A stretch of DNA of 64,000 nucleotides from Kalaharituber pfeilii (Eukaryota > Ascomycota > Pezizomycetes > Pezizales > Pezizaceae), in NCBI GenBank assembly GCA_015179045.1, contig WHUZ01000049.1, forward strand, positions 186,001 to 250,000, in the 5' to 3' direction. Of the stretch, positions 22,763-36,499 are shown piece after piece. The number at the start of each line of letters is the position of its first letter. Position 1 is the stretch's first letter. The notes under the pieces were generated by a model. The model did not search any database and was not told the DNA's origin. It worked only from the letters and a program-made list of their open reading frames with translations. Both the position numbers and the translations under genes were made by a program.

Positions 22763-25700
22763 GATTGGGATGAGACTACAGTGCACTAGGCTGCAACAAG
22801 ACTAACTAGGCTAGTTGTTGATCTTGGTGGAAAATGCATTGCTATGATCACATATTTATTCAAGTTCCTATCAGAACAATGGCAAATCCAGAATCACGGG
22901 TGTCGCCGCTAGCCGGGCCGATATCGCGACCGCGTATGTCGTTTTTAGCGGGATTGTCAATCAGCAGCCTAGTGGAGATTGGGGAAGGAGATCTGCACTA
23001 TTAGGGGAAAGAAGGAAATGAAAAACAAAGGAGTTGGGTCATTTGTGGGGAGTTCTTGTTTAGTGATGGTGAAGGGTGATGATGATATGCTTTGAAATAA
23101 GTTGTGTTATTTTATCATGCAGTAAATTGCTCCTGGTTTCAAGTTAACCAGAGAGCAATTAGTACGAGCCCCTAGAACAAAAGGTGAGGGTCGGTAGATT
23201 TGAATAACTAATGCAGTAGCAGTCACCTTGTACCCGTAAAAGTCTTATCGTGATATGATGAACATATATATCGGTATGAGCTTATATGATGCAAAGAAGG
23301 GTGTAACAAGCAGTTGCAACTCCAACTGTGGTTCTGGTGCTCGGATGTGTGATGTCTCTATGTAGCTACAGTGGAGGTGCCGTTTCTGGGCTCACGACTG
23401 TTCGTTTCATGATTGTGTACCTTTTTTTGCCGAAACAATTAGTATGGGGAATTTCTATCTTTCCCATTTCCAACAATGCCCTGGTAATGCATAATGCACT
23501 TGGTCAGCGAGATACTACTGCATCATGTACTCGTACATCATTAATATCAGCATGATTGATTTGCCATGAAAATACTTTGGATGTGGCGGCAGGATAGTCT
23601 CGTGGCACCTTTTACAGAGAGTGTGCCTCGGTTAACGCCACTGAGGGCATCGAATCAGCATCAGTTTCAGCGCAGAGTATTACAAGAATGTAAGTGGAGT
23701 TCATGTAATGTACCTTTTATAAATTCTGCATGCAGCTGCTAATGTCGCGGGACGAAGTGTCGCCTCCGGCAATCACATCTCCACGATCCCAATGTCAATG
23801 CTTGTCGCTGCTCGGATCGGTCCAATACAAAGGGTCCAGATTGTGCTTGGCTTCTTTTCCCGGCACGTTCCCCAAGTACAATGTATGTTCTGGTCACAAT
23901 AAAATAACGGAGTCGGTTGGCACAGGGCTAGGACAAACATAGTAAGAGGATTTTTGCAGATCCGAATGTTCGTGCGTTCGAAAATGGACGGCAGTATGGC
24001 GGAGACAATGAATGTGCCTGCGGCTGCGTCAATGTATGTCCCAGGAAGTACAGAAACCTCGATTCGGAAAGTCGGTTAGAATGTCTCCGGCTTTCGACAC
24101 TGCTTAAACCACACGTATACATATGCGCATCGAGATGTGATCACAAGTAAAGGCACGGTGAGATCTCGAGAGATCCGAACGCCTACCACGTCGAACAAAC
24201 ATAATGAGTGATCTTTCAACCTCGAACTCATACTTTTGACCTTAGCGACCATCCCTTCCTTTGTGATGAGGAAAAAATTGTCCGCAAAGAAGATGAAGTG
24301 AAGAATCACAATGGAATACAGCCTTTTCCAGTTAAGCAAATGCACTTATCGATCCTCCAAGAGATGCAGTTTCGTAAGCAACTTCTGGGCATGCATACCC
24401 AAAGCCGCCGAATCTTGAGCACTTGAAAGAGGTCAAGGGACCACCTGCTATGCATCTTTAAGGGCTCCGAGGTAATGTTTATGAGTGGGCCAGAACTAGC
24501 TTGACCGTCCCTGTGTCCCTCGTAACCTGTGTCCCTGTGTTCTTAGAGATCCCACCGATTTGAAGATATTAAGATGCTTCGCCGATATCGTCATAGGCTT
24601 GCTGAATGCACGACCCGTGATAAGGATCGGCGAGGGCCAATCTTGTGTGTGTGCCAAGCTCGTGTCCTTTTTACCCAACTGAGGCTAAGCGCAGAAGCGG
24701 TACTTATCGCCCTCCGTGCAATACTGGGACAAGCGTGCTTGCGTCATCCTGCAGCCTGTCTGTGCCAAGGGCATACTGCAATCTTGACAAACTGTGACGT
24801 CAGGCGGGCTTGGCACATGCGGCATTCTTCGTCTCTCCACAAAGTAGCTTCGAGCGCATTCCAAAAGCCAAAGGGGCTGGGCTTCAAGGGAGCCGTGGAA
24901 AAGGGCGATTGTAAAAGAGCTTGTGGAGCAACAAAGAAAATCGAACATTGGCTGAGAGAATGTGTTTGGTTGGGGGTTGATGGCTGCGCATGCGCATAAC
25001 GAAGATAAGGTAGGGCGTAGCCTTGACCCTGGTAGGACGAGGGTAGTGAGTGCAGTGGGCCGTGCTGGTTGGTTGGGGAGCGAAGTGTAAGGGCGCGTGC
25101 GGTAGCTTCTGCTACAAAAGAAATCAGAAAAGTTTAAGCAGATATGACCATAAAGCAACAGAGACCAAGTGGCCTAGAAGGCAGCTGCTGCAGCTGCCCC
25201 CGTAGGTTGTAGGGCTGACGAAATTCACGAAACTGTCAAATAAACATACTACGAAAAATGTACCATTGGACGATGATCTCCAGCCCCGAGCTCGGTAAAT
25301 CCCCAGGCCTGCATTATCATTGTCGTCATGCCCGGAGGCCGACATGACTTCAGAATGCATTTGCTCGCGATATTTTGTGTTGTATATAACCATTATCAGC
25401 AACTCGCGCTGCATTCTGATAGATTCAAAGCAAATATTTCCTCGACGATCACTTCGCCGCCGATCTTTCTCGCTCCTGCGGGGTTGATTAAGTTAAGCCT
25501 TTCATCACAAAGTGTTTCAGGAATTCAAATCCACACCAGCCTGCGTCATCTTATGCGGTTGACAGGAGGTTCTTTTCGCTGTTTGCTTGCGGCCAGTAGC
25601 ATCCTTTCGATGGGTGTCCCCCCTTTGAAGAAGTGATCACCGCCAACACTGGTAGTGGATGTAATGCTGTGGTGAGGGAAGCCGTGGCTTGAAGGGAGGG

Positions 25701-25929
25701 CAGCATCACAGATCGAAGGCCGGGCCAACATCACAGTCACACATGCATAGATATTTAGGAGCCAACGATAACGAAAGAGCCTCGATCACGGCGGCGGGCG
25801 CCGGCCAATGGCATAACGAGCTTGCCACACTCCTCTGTCGCTGACGAGTGCAACATGGCAAGTGAGCCGTCTGGTGGACAATGGCATTCGGGGAGGGAGG
25901 GATGGGGAATTTTTGTGACGATCATTTGG

Positions 25930-25957
25930 AGGTGGAGGGAGGGAGGGAGGGAGGGAT
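25930..25957. repeat. (GGGA)n microsatellite
   Basis: Short purine tetranucleotide repeat in noncoding sequence. Confidence 0.85.
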
Positions 25958-27392
25958 GGGGATTATGCTGACGGCCATGCCGTGAAACGAAGCGATGTCC
26001 TCGTCCGCAAAAAGGTCTCGCAGGTAGTGATGCAACGTCTGAAGCAACGCCCTGACATAGCATCCGCAGTCAGACTTCTATTAGGACGAGGAGTCTCTGT
26101 CCGCGAGGCCTAGTCTGCTCGCCGGGGCACTATCTGCGAAGGCCATACATTGCATGCAGCATATTACATTACTGTAACATGCATTGGCTGCTGCCCCTGT
26201 TGGATGTATCGCTACTAGGCGGTAGGGCGTGCGAAGCTCATAGAATTGCACAAGATACCCGCGGCCAGTGGGCAAGCGCAATTGAATTCGGTGCAAACTC
26301 AATTCATTAGGGACCGGAATGTTGCAAATGGACAAACCGAATTCAGATGCCAAAATGAAAGCCGCAGGCACTGCTACGCTGGGCGGCAAGCAGAGACATT
26401 TAGCCCAGGAGGTGCGCCATGCCACATGGGGGCTTGCGCGTCTAGGGTTCCATAGCATACCAGATCATCACTGCTTTTACCGTTCGTCGCAACGGGACTT
26501 CGTTGCGTTCGAATCGGCCGTCGTGATGGGTAACATGGGGGAGGGGGCGGGGTGGGGATGGGGAATGTGGGAAAGGGAGATCTACTGCATCAGCGATTGG
26601 GCAGTTGCATTGACGGCTAGCAGCGATTGGCGCCGCCGCCGCTGTGCTGGGATGCACAAAGCTGCTGCTGCTGCTGGGATTGCCATCTATCACCCGCACC
26701 CGCACACTTCGAATTCTGCGCACTCGCGCAAGGTTCCATCGTCACCGCGGCGTGGGCGAGAACGTTCTGGGGCCTGGGGTATCAGCGCCAGCGATGCAGT
26801 TGGCCTAGCACGATATCGATGCCGGGGTGCGCGTGATGGTGGGTGCCCGGCGGGGCCCACTGGACGAGCGCTGCGTCGCTCACGGAGGGAAGGGCGCAGT
26901 ATTTTGGGAAAGCACTTATGCTGCCGCAACAAGGGTGCCTGGCGTGGAGGAGGAGGGCGCCCGGCGCTGATGCTTGCGATGGAGGGTGGCATGCCCCCCT
27001 CCCCCCCCGTAGCAAGCGTGTCGTGGAATAATAAAAGAAAGTCCCATCTTGGGCAAATGCAAATCCCACAGATAATAGATCAAGTCTGCCCTCGCATTCT
27101 TTCAAGATCAAAAAAGCACGAAAGCTCCCGCCCTGCCGGTTTCTGAATGTACAACGGCGCCTTCCCTTATATGAATTCTTGATTTGGCCTACCCCCAAAC
27201 CTGTTGATTCCGGACATCTCCCAGCACCACACACATTACACCGCGCCCGACACAGCACTGACCCAGCACCCCACTCATCGAACTAGCACGACCGACACAG
27301 CAAAATCTAAGTCTGCACAGCAAGAAAGGCAGCACATAAGCAGTGCCCCTTGAGAGCCAGTACCCTGCTGTTGACAGCCTGCCTCCGTGAAG

Positions 27393-29942
27393 ATGTTCCG
27401 CAACAGGTACCTCGATTCCTAACTGATTCTCATAATCACCCGTTTCATCACATCTTTCGCACGCCCGGAACTGGTTGGAAGCACTGCTGTACTCATTCTG
27501 AACATTGTTGGCGCGGGCTCGCTAATACAATTGGGAACCTACAGACAATCCTCACAGAGGCCCTCCGAAGAGCTGTTCGAGAGATTCAAGAAGTCGTTCC
27601 CTGATGTCCGCTCCACCACAGGGAGTACCGAGGTATCGAACACTGCAACAGCTGGCAACCTTCAGGACTCGGCTCTGAACCAGCCAAGGTTGGATACCCT
27701 TTCATCCCCTGGCAACTGGCTTTCTGGCAACATCCTGACTTCGAAGGGGAGCATCAGGTATCATGAAGATCTTGACCCAACCCCAAGGGCTCCTGGAGAG
27801 CCCTTCAGGTTCACACCGTCCCTGTTAGACCCGAATTCGTCTGCGTTTGCAGCATTTGCGAATCAACCTCCAGGTTACTATACCCCTACACCCAACGCTC
27901 CAAACGGTCTTACCAACCATGTCAATGACATCCCAACGCCAAGTGTGGGAATCAGCATTGGAACACCATTGGCATTGTCAAACACAATGACAATGGCACC
28001 AGTTACTGCAACAGACCTGTCATTTGCCCCGCAAACCATTCAACCTCAGCAGTTTCAAAATTATCTGCCATTTACACAACCGTTACACCCGCAATATGTG
28101 GAACCAGCGTTTGACAGGCCACCATCTGGTCCTGGAAGTCCTATGGATTTGGGAGGTGCAGGTGAGCTAGAAATCCAACCAATGTTGCAAATGTACGGAA
28201 AGCAGTATGAGCACGAACATGCACCATTGTCTGCAGAAAAGTGAGTTTCATATCCGAATTGCTACCTAAAATAGTCTTGAAAGTGATTCAAACTAACATC
28301 TCTCCGGATAGATTCCGCTATCATGTGACGCTCAATGCACCAACTGCTATGATCAAACATCCCGACGAAATCCCTGTGACATACCTGAACAAAGGACAAG
28401 CGTATACAATCTCAATAGCCGATACACAACCACCTGTTGCGAACAACTTTCCACTAAAATATAGGACATACATTCGAATCTCATTTCATGATGAGAGTCA
28501 ACGAGCGAAGCCAGCTCAATGCTGGCAACTCTGGAAGGAAGGAAGGGGCACAAATGAAGCACACCAACGGGGTGGCAGGCTTCAGGCTGTTGAGTTCGTC
28601 GAGAATTCTACGTCGGGGGATGATGAGAAGAAGAAAGGCAAAGTTGAATTGGAGAGTGCTTCCTTTGATGGATTCGCGGTCACGTGGTCTCCTAGCCCTG
28701 GCCAGAATGATTCTATTATTTCTGTTCGCTTTAATTTTCTTTCAACGGATTTCAGTCATTCCAAGGGTGTAAAGGGTATCCCTGTGCGCCTTTGCGCCAA
28801 AACGGAGCTTGTGGCATCCGGTTCCCCAAGGTCTCCATCTGAAAAACCGGAAATTTGTTTTTGCAAGGTGAAGCTCTTCCGAGATCATGGAGCTGAACGT
28901 AAACTAGCAAACGACGTACTTCACGTCAAGAAAACCATTGAGAAGCTTCGCCAGCAATTACAGCAAACTGAAGGAACTGGTATGAAACTTTTCGGAAAGA
29001 AAAAGCGAGATGATGACCTGCTCAAGAGCTCAAAGCCTGGGAAGGCATTGAAGCATAAACGTACCTGGTCCATGTCCTCTGCAAGCTCTGTTGGTGGAGG
29101 GAAGTCAGCAGAAGAGGAAGTCAATGAGAAATTGCAAGCAATGCAAGATATGTTCACAAGTACCAGACCAGTTAGTGTGTTATACCTCCGAGGTACCGAG
29201 CTAGATGACCCAGATCTCCATCCTGTTCAATTGTTGGGTGATCCTCAAGACTTGACGGACGATGCCTGGGCTAGAAGACGATCTAGCGTTGCCACGACAG
29301 CATCATCCTTTGTTTCTCCAAGCCCAAGCTCAGCTTCACTTAGCCAACACGGCGATAACTTCCCAACTGATAGACGCGAATGGGCAGAGCGAGGTTACCA
29401 ACAACTACAGTCTGGAGTTAATGGTAGTGAGATTCCGGTCAAGGTCAAGGTTAATAATGATGCTGGTATACTCTCGGGCTGGATTGAAGCAATAGGAATT
29501 GACTCGAATTACCGCCCACCAGCAGACAGGCCACAAAGAGCTTGTATGCATACCATGCATTTCCTGCCAGTCCCAATTTGTTGCTAACTCATCTGAAATA
29601 GGTATGTGCATCTACATACTCCCAATTTTACCTGGATCTCCAACAAACAATCAGCTATACCGAGCCGTGTACCTTCCCCAGAGGACCCAAGCTTGCCTTA
29701 CTGATGCCATTGCTGCAAAATGTGGTATCGATACTTCCAGCGTCGTCAGGACGACAATGGTAAATGCACAAGGATTGACGGTCCTTGTTGATGACGATGT
29801 AATCCAGCAAATGAAAGAGGGTCAGGACATCAAAGTCCAGGTTATCGACATTGAAGAAGAATCCCCGCCAGACTGGAATAATAGTAATGGTGACGTTAAG
29901 CATTTGGACACCCGCAGTTACGAGCTCAAGCTCATCTACTAG
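27393..29942 (+). CDS. CP2/Grainyhead-family transcription factor
   Basis: Fungal member of the CP2/Grainyhead family. These are nuclear DNA-binding proteins, and in filamentous fungi the family is linked to cell-wall remodelling. Exons 27393-27406, 27545-28240, 28312-29543 and 29602-29942 total 2283 nt or 760 aa. The first exon is only 14 nt (MFRN plus a split Arg codon). Residues 1-235 are P/S/T/Q-rich. The CP2 DNA-binding domain starts at about residue 237 (FRYHVTLNAPTAMIKHPDE), continues through YLNKGQAYTISI and QCWQLWKEG, and ends near KLFRDHGAERKL at about 425. A short coiled coil follows (LHVKKTIEKLRQQLQQ). The C-terminus (about 665-725) holds YRAVYLPQRT and VVRTTMVNAQGLTVLVDDDV, the ubiquitin-like dimerisation region typical of the family. 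Target genes cannot be read from this sequence. Confidence 0.9.
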
Positions 29943-31286
29943 AAAACACGCCTTTTTTCACGAGACAAGTCTCCCTTGCATAGGAATTCCCCAAATTAGA
30001 GTGTTCGCTTGCTTACACCCACATAATGATTTTGTTTACATCTCGGTTATGCCATGGTTATGTGCATTTATCTGCTACGTTTTAATTGCTTATTGCTTGT
30101 TATTCTCACGAATGATCATTTATTCTTTGCTACTCAAGGAGTTGGATGGTACACGAAATGGTGTTTTCTTGGTTATTTGTCCTGCGTTTTCCTCTATCTC
30201 ATGTACAATCTCAAGATTTGTCTTGGTTGATTGGGAATGCAAAAATCAAAAGTACATTAGCTTCTTTGGGTCCGGCGGTTATGTTGCCATGTTTGCTTTT
30301 CGACTTGGGCTTATATATCCTTTTGTGCTCGCTTTCTGACTCTTTTGTATTTTTGATACAGACTCTAGTAATGGTTTTTCTTTGCAAAGTTTTTTGTAAT
30401 GATATCTTGCCGTTTGTTGCCCTCCAACGCTGTGCTTCCTTTGCACATATTGCTAGAAAACATTCTGGGCCAGCCAGAAATGTTGCAAATTCCAGTGCTG
30501 TCGCCGCCACTCCCAGATGTTATTCTCTGAGCACGGCTGCCCGAAACACAATCCTGTGCAAGCCAGCAGGCCTACCCCGCCTCACGTGACTGCTCGCATG
30601 CAACTGCCGTTGGCAACCCGTTGTCAGCCAGGCAAGGCAGCTCTCGAGGGCCCTTCCTTGCAGCAGTAAGATGACTCCGAGACAAAGGGCGCCGAGGCGA
30701 CGAGACACGCAACGAACCGGGGAGCAGGGATGTGTTGGCGTCCGATTGCAGCAGAGAGGTCGAATCGGGAGCAAACAGGCCGCTTGGCGCCCGCAGCCCG
30801 CGCGCTGATTGGGCCCCTGCGCTCCCGGCATTAAGTAATCTACGCTTGTGTCACACCGATGCATGCACCACTAGCCACTCTTGCAGCCTTAAGGGAAAAG
30901 TTGCAGCCCGTCCAACGATTCTGTCTCGAGCATCTCCGGCTACCTTGTTTCCCCATCAGACTTTTCATTCGTGAGAAGCATAAGTTGCAGTGAAGAGAGA
31001 GAGAGCCTCAGCCTCCTCCTTTCGTCCTCGTTCATTCACTTCACTTCCCCAGCGAAGCGGATATCGACTCGGAATCGAGTGTCATTCTTTTGCTGCAAGC
31101 TCCCATTCCTCGAAGGCAGCTTTGAAACAATCCATCGTCTGTACTCCTGAGCACGCATATCTCCTTTTCCTATCCAACAAAACAGCTGCCAGGCCCGGAT
31201 TGTAGCGATTACCAGAAACGCATATCTAATCGAATTGGTCCTAAGTTATCCACAACGTGACATTAGACAAGACTTGTGAGGACGCA
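29943..31286. other. Intergenic region between the CP2 factor and the Whi5-like gene
   Basis: T-rich 3' flank of CP2, followed by GC-richer, pyrimidine-containing sequence from 30560 onward that probably includes the promoter and leader of the next gene. No repeat or gene recognised. Confidence 0.55.
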
Positions 31287-32302
31287 ATGGCAAGCTCGAA
31301 TTCGACATGGAGCGAGCAAGAGGCAGTTCAGAAAGTTCTTCGCAGGGCCGAAGTCTCTAGGGTATGTTATTGTCCTTTATATATCTCATTCAATGAAGCA
31401 CCCAACATTCCTTATCTGTGAGCTCGTTCCAATGACGATTTATGCAGATTGCAAGAGTTCTCCAGCATCGTTTGGCACTAGCAACCTACAAAACCAAGCA
31501 CGGACTGGAGAAGCTTGATCTTGATACCATCGAGCCAAGAGTAGAGGAGGATCTGAAGAGGAAAAGAGGCTCATCCCGAAACTCGGAGCCTCCAGGGCAC
31601 TATGGAGAAGCCGATCTGGAGTGGCTTAGGGAGAATGGTGTGAGAAGCTCCTCTCTGTCGGAGCACGGCCCTTCAAGGAACTCGTCCCCACGGAAGCGCC
31701 CACGAACCAGTTCTTCGGATCCTCTGGTCCCTCCACAGCACCGGAGATCCCCCGCATGGAGAAACAATTATCTACATCGGTCGTCACCAGTGTACCAACC
31801 ACATAACAGTCCACGGGAGTATAGCCGGCGACAACGAATGATGGAAGAGTATACGACCGGTCTAGACTTTCGCTCCAGCCCACCTCAGACACCTCCTCGC
31901 AATCCTGAACCCTCCCACATAAGAACTACTGAAGAGGGAGATCCTCTCATTTACCTTTCTGCATATCCATCTCCAACAAGTTTAATGTCGAAAACTGTGC
32001 CATTTACTCCTTCCACGCCTCCTTCCAAGTCTGCTGTTCTTCCATCGTCGATGATGACAACACCTGGGGCTCCACAGACTCCACAAACTGGATTCAACTT
32101 TTCTGATTTCGTCAACATAACACCGTCACCAGCTCAGGCGGCCTTTCCCTCAGGAACTATCAGGACACCATCAATACATGCACGGAAAAGATTGAACTTC
32201 GATAACATTGTGCCTTCTACGGGTTCACCTGGGATGAACCTTGTTGGAGCCCGAATGGCTGCAATCAGCGTACTTGAAATTGGCGGTGAGCTGGTGAAGT
32301 GA
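31287..32302 (+). CDS. Whi5/Nrm1-like G1/S transcriptional repressor (candidate)
   Basis: Predicted inhibitor of the G1/S transcription factors (SBF/MBF type) in the nucleus. Exons 31287-31361 and 31448-32302 total 930 nt or 309 aa. Residues 26-48 read IARVLQHRLALATYKTKHG, matching the short Whi5/Nrm1 family motif (a leucine-rich LQxRLxLAxYKxKxG pattern). The rest is disordered and rich in S and P, with at least 12 SP or TP dipeptides (for example SSPRKRP, RSPAWR, SSPPQTPP, TPSTPP, TPGAPQTPQ, TPSPAQ), as expected for a CDK-controlled repressor. A short motif FNFSDFVNITPSP near residue 235 is a candidate G1/S-factor-binding motif. Outside these motifs there is little to compare, so the name is a motif-based inference. 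Confidence 0.68.
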
Positions 32303-35300
32303 ACAGAAAAGACCACCTTAATGAGACACATGAGTAATATATAATGCCTTTCCTTTGTTGAAAAACTGCTAACCCATTTACCTTTTTACGTTTTATTCTT
32401 GTAACTGCGAAATGGAGGTAGATCCTTTTTCCATATTCTCATATCTCATTGTGTGTTTGTTTAGCGATAATTTCCTGGGCTTCTTTCTCGTTCGCTTATA
32501 TATATTCTTTCTTGTTACATCTTTGAGAGTTATTGGTTTTACGACATATATCCTTCCTGCTGCTTCTGTTTTTGACATCTATTTGTTTGGTTATTGAAGA
32601 GGCATCGATGAGCGCTATTGACTTCTGAGTACGATAATGGATTGAGTTAGCGATTTAATAATTTCATGGTAATTCAGATGTTGCTGTTTAGCATGATCAT
32701 GAGCGATTATTGTCACACCCGAAGTCTTTTAAGCCGTGGAACTATTAGCATGTCCGTCTTTATCTACCCCAGTCGTGGCCATTGGAGTGTACATTTCTCG
32801 AGGAATAGCTTTCTGTAGTTCTTGTTGATTGCTGGAGAGTACTGGAATGTAAGATGGGAGCTCAAGATAGCGAGCACAAGTTTATGGGACATGAAACTGG
32901 AGACTCTGTATCTACAAGTGCAATTGTGAATATGGAGAATTACGTAAAACATTTTTGACAAAAGTTTAGATTTCTGAGATTCGTGTTGAGGTTTCGGTGG
33001 CTGAGTGAGATTAGTTTATTTGGGAATCTCTAGCTCTTGACTGCGTAAAACCGATTCAAGTTGCGGAAAACTGAATCTATGAATTCGGATGAGTTTGAAT
33101 TGAGAAATGCTGTGCATTACGCATATATTGCCTTGTATTAATTGATATCCTGCTCGGAAAAACTGCAGTGCAGAGTCAACATGTACTCTACACACATAGT
33201 CGGAAGCAGGAAAATAAACAAGTACTTCAGACAGCTTCTGTATCCTATATCTCTCATCCTATATCTGATACTGTTATATTTCCTTTTTTTCTGGAAGACA
33301 AGATGATCATCGCATCAAAGGCATCGGGGTGCGAGGATAGTTCCCGCTAGATGTTAGTCGTTGATGTTCCGAGTTAGTCAAAGTTGCTGGCAATCCTGGA
33401 AAGATGCATAAGTATCCGTAATGTGAGACTTTGCCAAGAGAGCAGAAAGGGGCGTGAGTTGGCCATTAATTTAGTTTGGAAAAGTTGGGGAGGAGATAAC
33501 GGGGGGTAGCTGTGGAAAGTTTTCAGCTATTGAAGGAGGATTTAGCCATGGGAAGAGAAAAAAGCGAGGGAAGCTTGAATTCATAAGTTCGACACAATTA
33601 CTAGTAGTGATATCCGAATAGAGGATTGGATGCAGATCTCAAGGAGCTGCGTACAATCCATCACAGCGCTTTCCCGCCCATCCGCCTCCGAGACCGCGCC
33701 CACCTCCTTCTTTCAGAAGTACTTTTCATTCCTACTCTAAGGGGACCTCGCTTTCGGATAGGTAGCTGCATTTTCCCGCCCCGTCTGCGCTTGCGCTGCT
33801 CTACTGTAAAGTATCAATGCCTTAACCAGCCTGCACTCCATCAAGTCTGAAGGGGGGGAGGGCAGGGAAGTAGCGGCCCCACGGCGAAACTACCTGGGTT
33901 GTCACGACAGGAATCGAGAAAGGCTTTCAGTTGCCCATGGATAAGCTCGGAAGTGGCTAATTACTTAGCCGTGCGTGTGGGAATTGGGTATATTATTTGG
34001 AGCTGGCTATTGAATACTTGTAGACACACTTTGATGCACAGTATTTGTTCGGATAGAAGTGGGATGTCGCTGAGTGCGTAGAGAACAGACATGTTGATTC
34101 AATCATGGCGCCAGTACGTCAAGTCACTGCAGCCGTTCCGTTAGGGACGGGTGCTGTTTAACGGTGAGCCAGGACCACGCTGTTTCTTTTTTGAGTCGAA
34201 TCCAACGTTTTCCTTCCAGCCCCGTTTAGCTTACTTACTTCCCTTGGCACTTAGTATAAACAGAGAATTTGCCACCTCCTTAGTCTCCCCTATGCAGCGT
34301 TTGTATGATGCTCAGCTGTGTGATCAGATCCCGAGCGACCCGGTGCATCCAGCATATGTAGGTTAGGGAAGAACGGACTTTTGAGTTTGTTTCGGTAATA
34401 ATCCTGACGAGAAACCAACCAGCGTCTGCGTGGAGTTGTGGAGGCGACAGACGCAATGTTGCCTATTCAGGCATCAATTTGGGTAGAGAATGATTTCTAC
34501 TGGTGCTCGGGTGACTGTTCAGCGACCGGATTAAAAACTACAGTTGTTTCAATTTGACAAGCGACTTTTCGATAAGAAATGACAATGGTGCTAGCTCTTG
34601 CCAGTCTGCGGGGTATGTGATATTATGAGGGGTATGCGCACGTCGAATTCAGCTGGGGGGCGGGGGGGAAAGCGATATATATCAAGTCCCGCATTCCATA
34701 AATGTGGTTTCGTTCTTCTGTTCTGTTTGCCGTAACTCGTTGGCCGCACGTAGCTAGCTCGAATACATAAGCAAGCACCTGAGGGAAATCTAGATCCTCA
34801 CATGTACAGTCATGATCAGAGCGGATGTAATTGGTGGGTCACAAGCACAGTCGAGTGCAACTTAAACTGGCCCACATGAGCAGCGATACCCTGAAAGGGC
34901 GTAGATTAATCTTACTTTGATAACGATGAGGCTGGCCGTACTGTACTTGTTCCCATGTGCTCAGCTTGTGAAATTGAGCATCGCGGAGTAACCCACCGGA
35001 TGAAAATGGCAGTATCACAACGTTTCCTGAAAGTAATACGCTATATCACTGAGGTATCTAAGGCTTTACAAACAAATAAGCGGAAGTATGGAACTTTCGA
35101 GTATCGCGACATCCTACACCTGGTATCCGTTGCACGGATGGAAATCGCCGGTGCAGAACGAATTGTCCACGCGATCCGTCCATGAGCTAGCTGCTCTCAG
35201 TTTCACTCGACACCTAGAGGAAACATTCCACCTTGAGGAAACATTGAGGGCAATCCGAAGGATCGAGAAACTGATATCCCGGTGACAGTGTAGACGCCCA

Positions 35301-35889
35301 CAATCTGCCCGCAACATCGCATGATGTAGCTATCTACTGTACGTGGTTTTGGTTAGTATGTCTCCCAAGCAAGCAAAACTCGTAGTTGGCTGGCAGGAAT
35401 GCCAAGGCTCTGAGGGCTTCTGGGAGAAACGGCCCCTGGATCGGCTGCCCAGGATGCCAGCGCCCCTGGCCATGCTGCGAGTTTTAGTGCCCTGGCCTGG
35501 CGATGGGCGACCCCTGCTGCAACATAGCCTCATTCTCGATTACAGTACTTGTATGCCGAGTCGTTTTACCCCAATAACCTAGTGCATCTCGAGGTGGCTC
35601 TCTTGTGTTAGCGAGAATGTGCCGAGCGGAAGGACAATGGGGGCCCCCAATGCGGCGCTGACGGGGCGAATGTTAGAAGAGCTGTGGAAGCGGAGTACAA
35701 GTACAAGTAGAGTGCCAGAGAATGTCAAGTCAAGCAGTGCACGCAGCAGACTGAGGGATCCTGCAGGGCTGCCTGCTGGACCACGAGGTTGCAATTGACA
35801 GAGACTGCGGCAACGAAGATGCGCTGCGATCCTCTGTGATTGCCCGCGCGCTGATTATGATTAGGTTGGCTCGACGGTCGCTGTTGGCC

Positions 35890-35946
35890 TGGCAGGGCGG
35901 GCAGGGCGGGCAGGGCGGGCAGGGCAGGCAGGGCAGGCAGGGCAGG
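35890..35946. repeat. 9-bp minisatellite (GGCAGGGCG/A type)
   Basis: About six copies of a 9-bp G-rich unit, CAGGGCGGG changing to CAGGGCAGG along the array, which shows sequential divergence. Confidence 0.9.
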
Positions 35947-36479
35947 TGCCTGTTCTGTTCGGATGCGGGCCTGCCTGGAGCCCGCTGCTGGCCCCTTTCC
36001 TCCGTTTCGACGCCCGCTGCCCGCTGCCCGCTGGCTCCCAGCTCCCAGCTCGCGGCCGCAGCGACCTTCCGCTTATCGCAGGCACCTGCCCCGAGCAGAG
36101 CATACGTACTCGTACACAGGCGCCTCTCCCCGCGCCCTGGTCCGTCGCGCAAGAAAAAGGGCGCGCCCGCACCCGTAGCATGGCATCCGCTCGCTCTGCT
36201 GGGGTCCGGCGGCCGGCGTGGCAAGAACCAAGCAGCGTGAAATAGCAGAGAAAAGGAAAGCAAAAGGCCACGAACGGCGGGCGCCTGCCTGCATGGACAC
36301 CGTTCCTTTTATACACCCTTTGTGCCATCGCATAGCGTTCCATTGCGGATTCTACAGGCCCTCTTGACCCCCGGAAGGCCCTGAGAGCGCGGCCTCTGCT
36401 CTTCCCCCCCCGCCCGCGTCCTCTTCCGTCCCACACCGCAGCGCCCCTCTCCTCCCGCTCTCACCTCTGGAGATACTCA

Positions 36480-36499
36480 CCCCCCCCCCCCCCCCCCCC
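36480..36499. repeat. Poly(C) run
   Basis: About 20 consecutive C in the GC-rich upstream region of the WSC gene. Long C/G homopolymers are uncommon and may form quadruplex or i-motif structures. Confidence 0.9.

Larger units (their letters stand above)
19292..27392. other. Gene-poor 8.1-kb region with transposon relics
   Basis: No gene with splice and domain support. It contains an ATC microsatellite (20981-21051), a TA-flanked MITE (21504-21823), a probable hAT-type relic (22339-22762) and a GGGA microsatellite (25930-25957). The last 1.5 kb is GC-richer and probably includes the promoter and leader of the downstream CP2 gene. A 95-residue protein-like reading frame on the minus strand (about 21060-21345) ends in the microsatellite and may be a gene relic. 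Confidence 0.6.

Noticed and set aside
26319..27146. 275-codon open frame on +
   Set aside because: GC-rich region just upstream of the CP2 gene with overlapping ORFs on both strands. No recognisable domain, low-complexity residue use and no splice logic.
35830..36440. Long ORFs of 134-191 codons on both strands
   Set aside because: Produced by GC-rich sequence and the 9-bp minisatellite (CPACPARPA-type repeats). No domain support.
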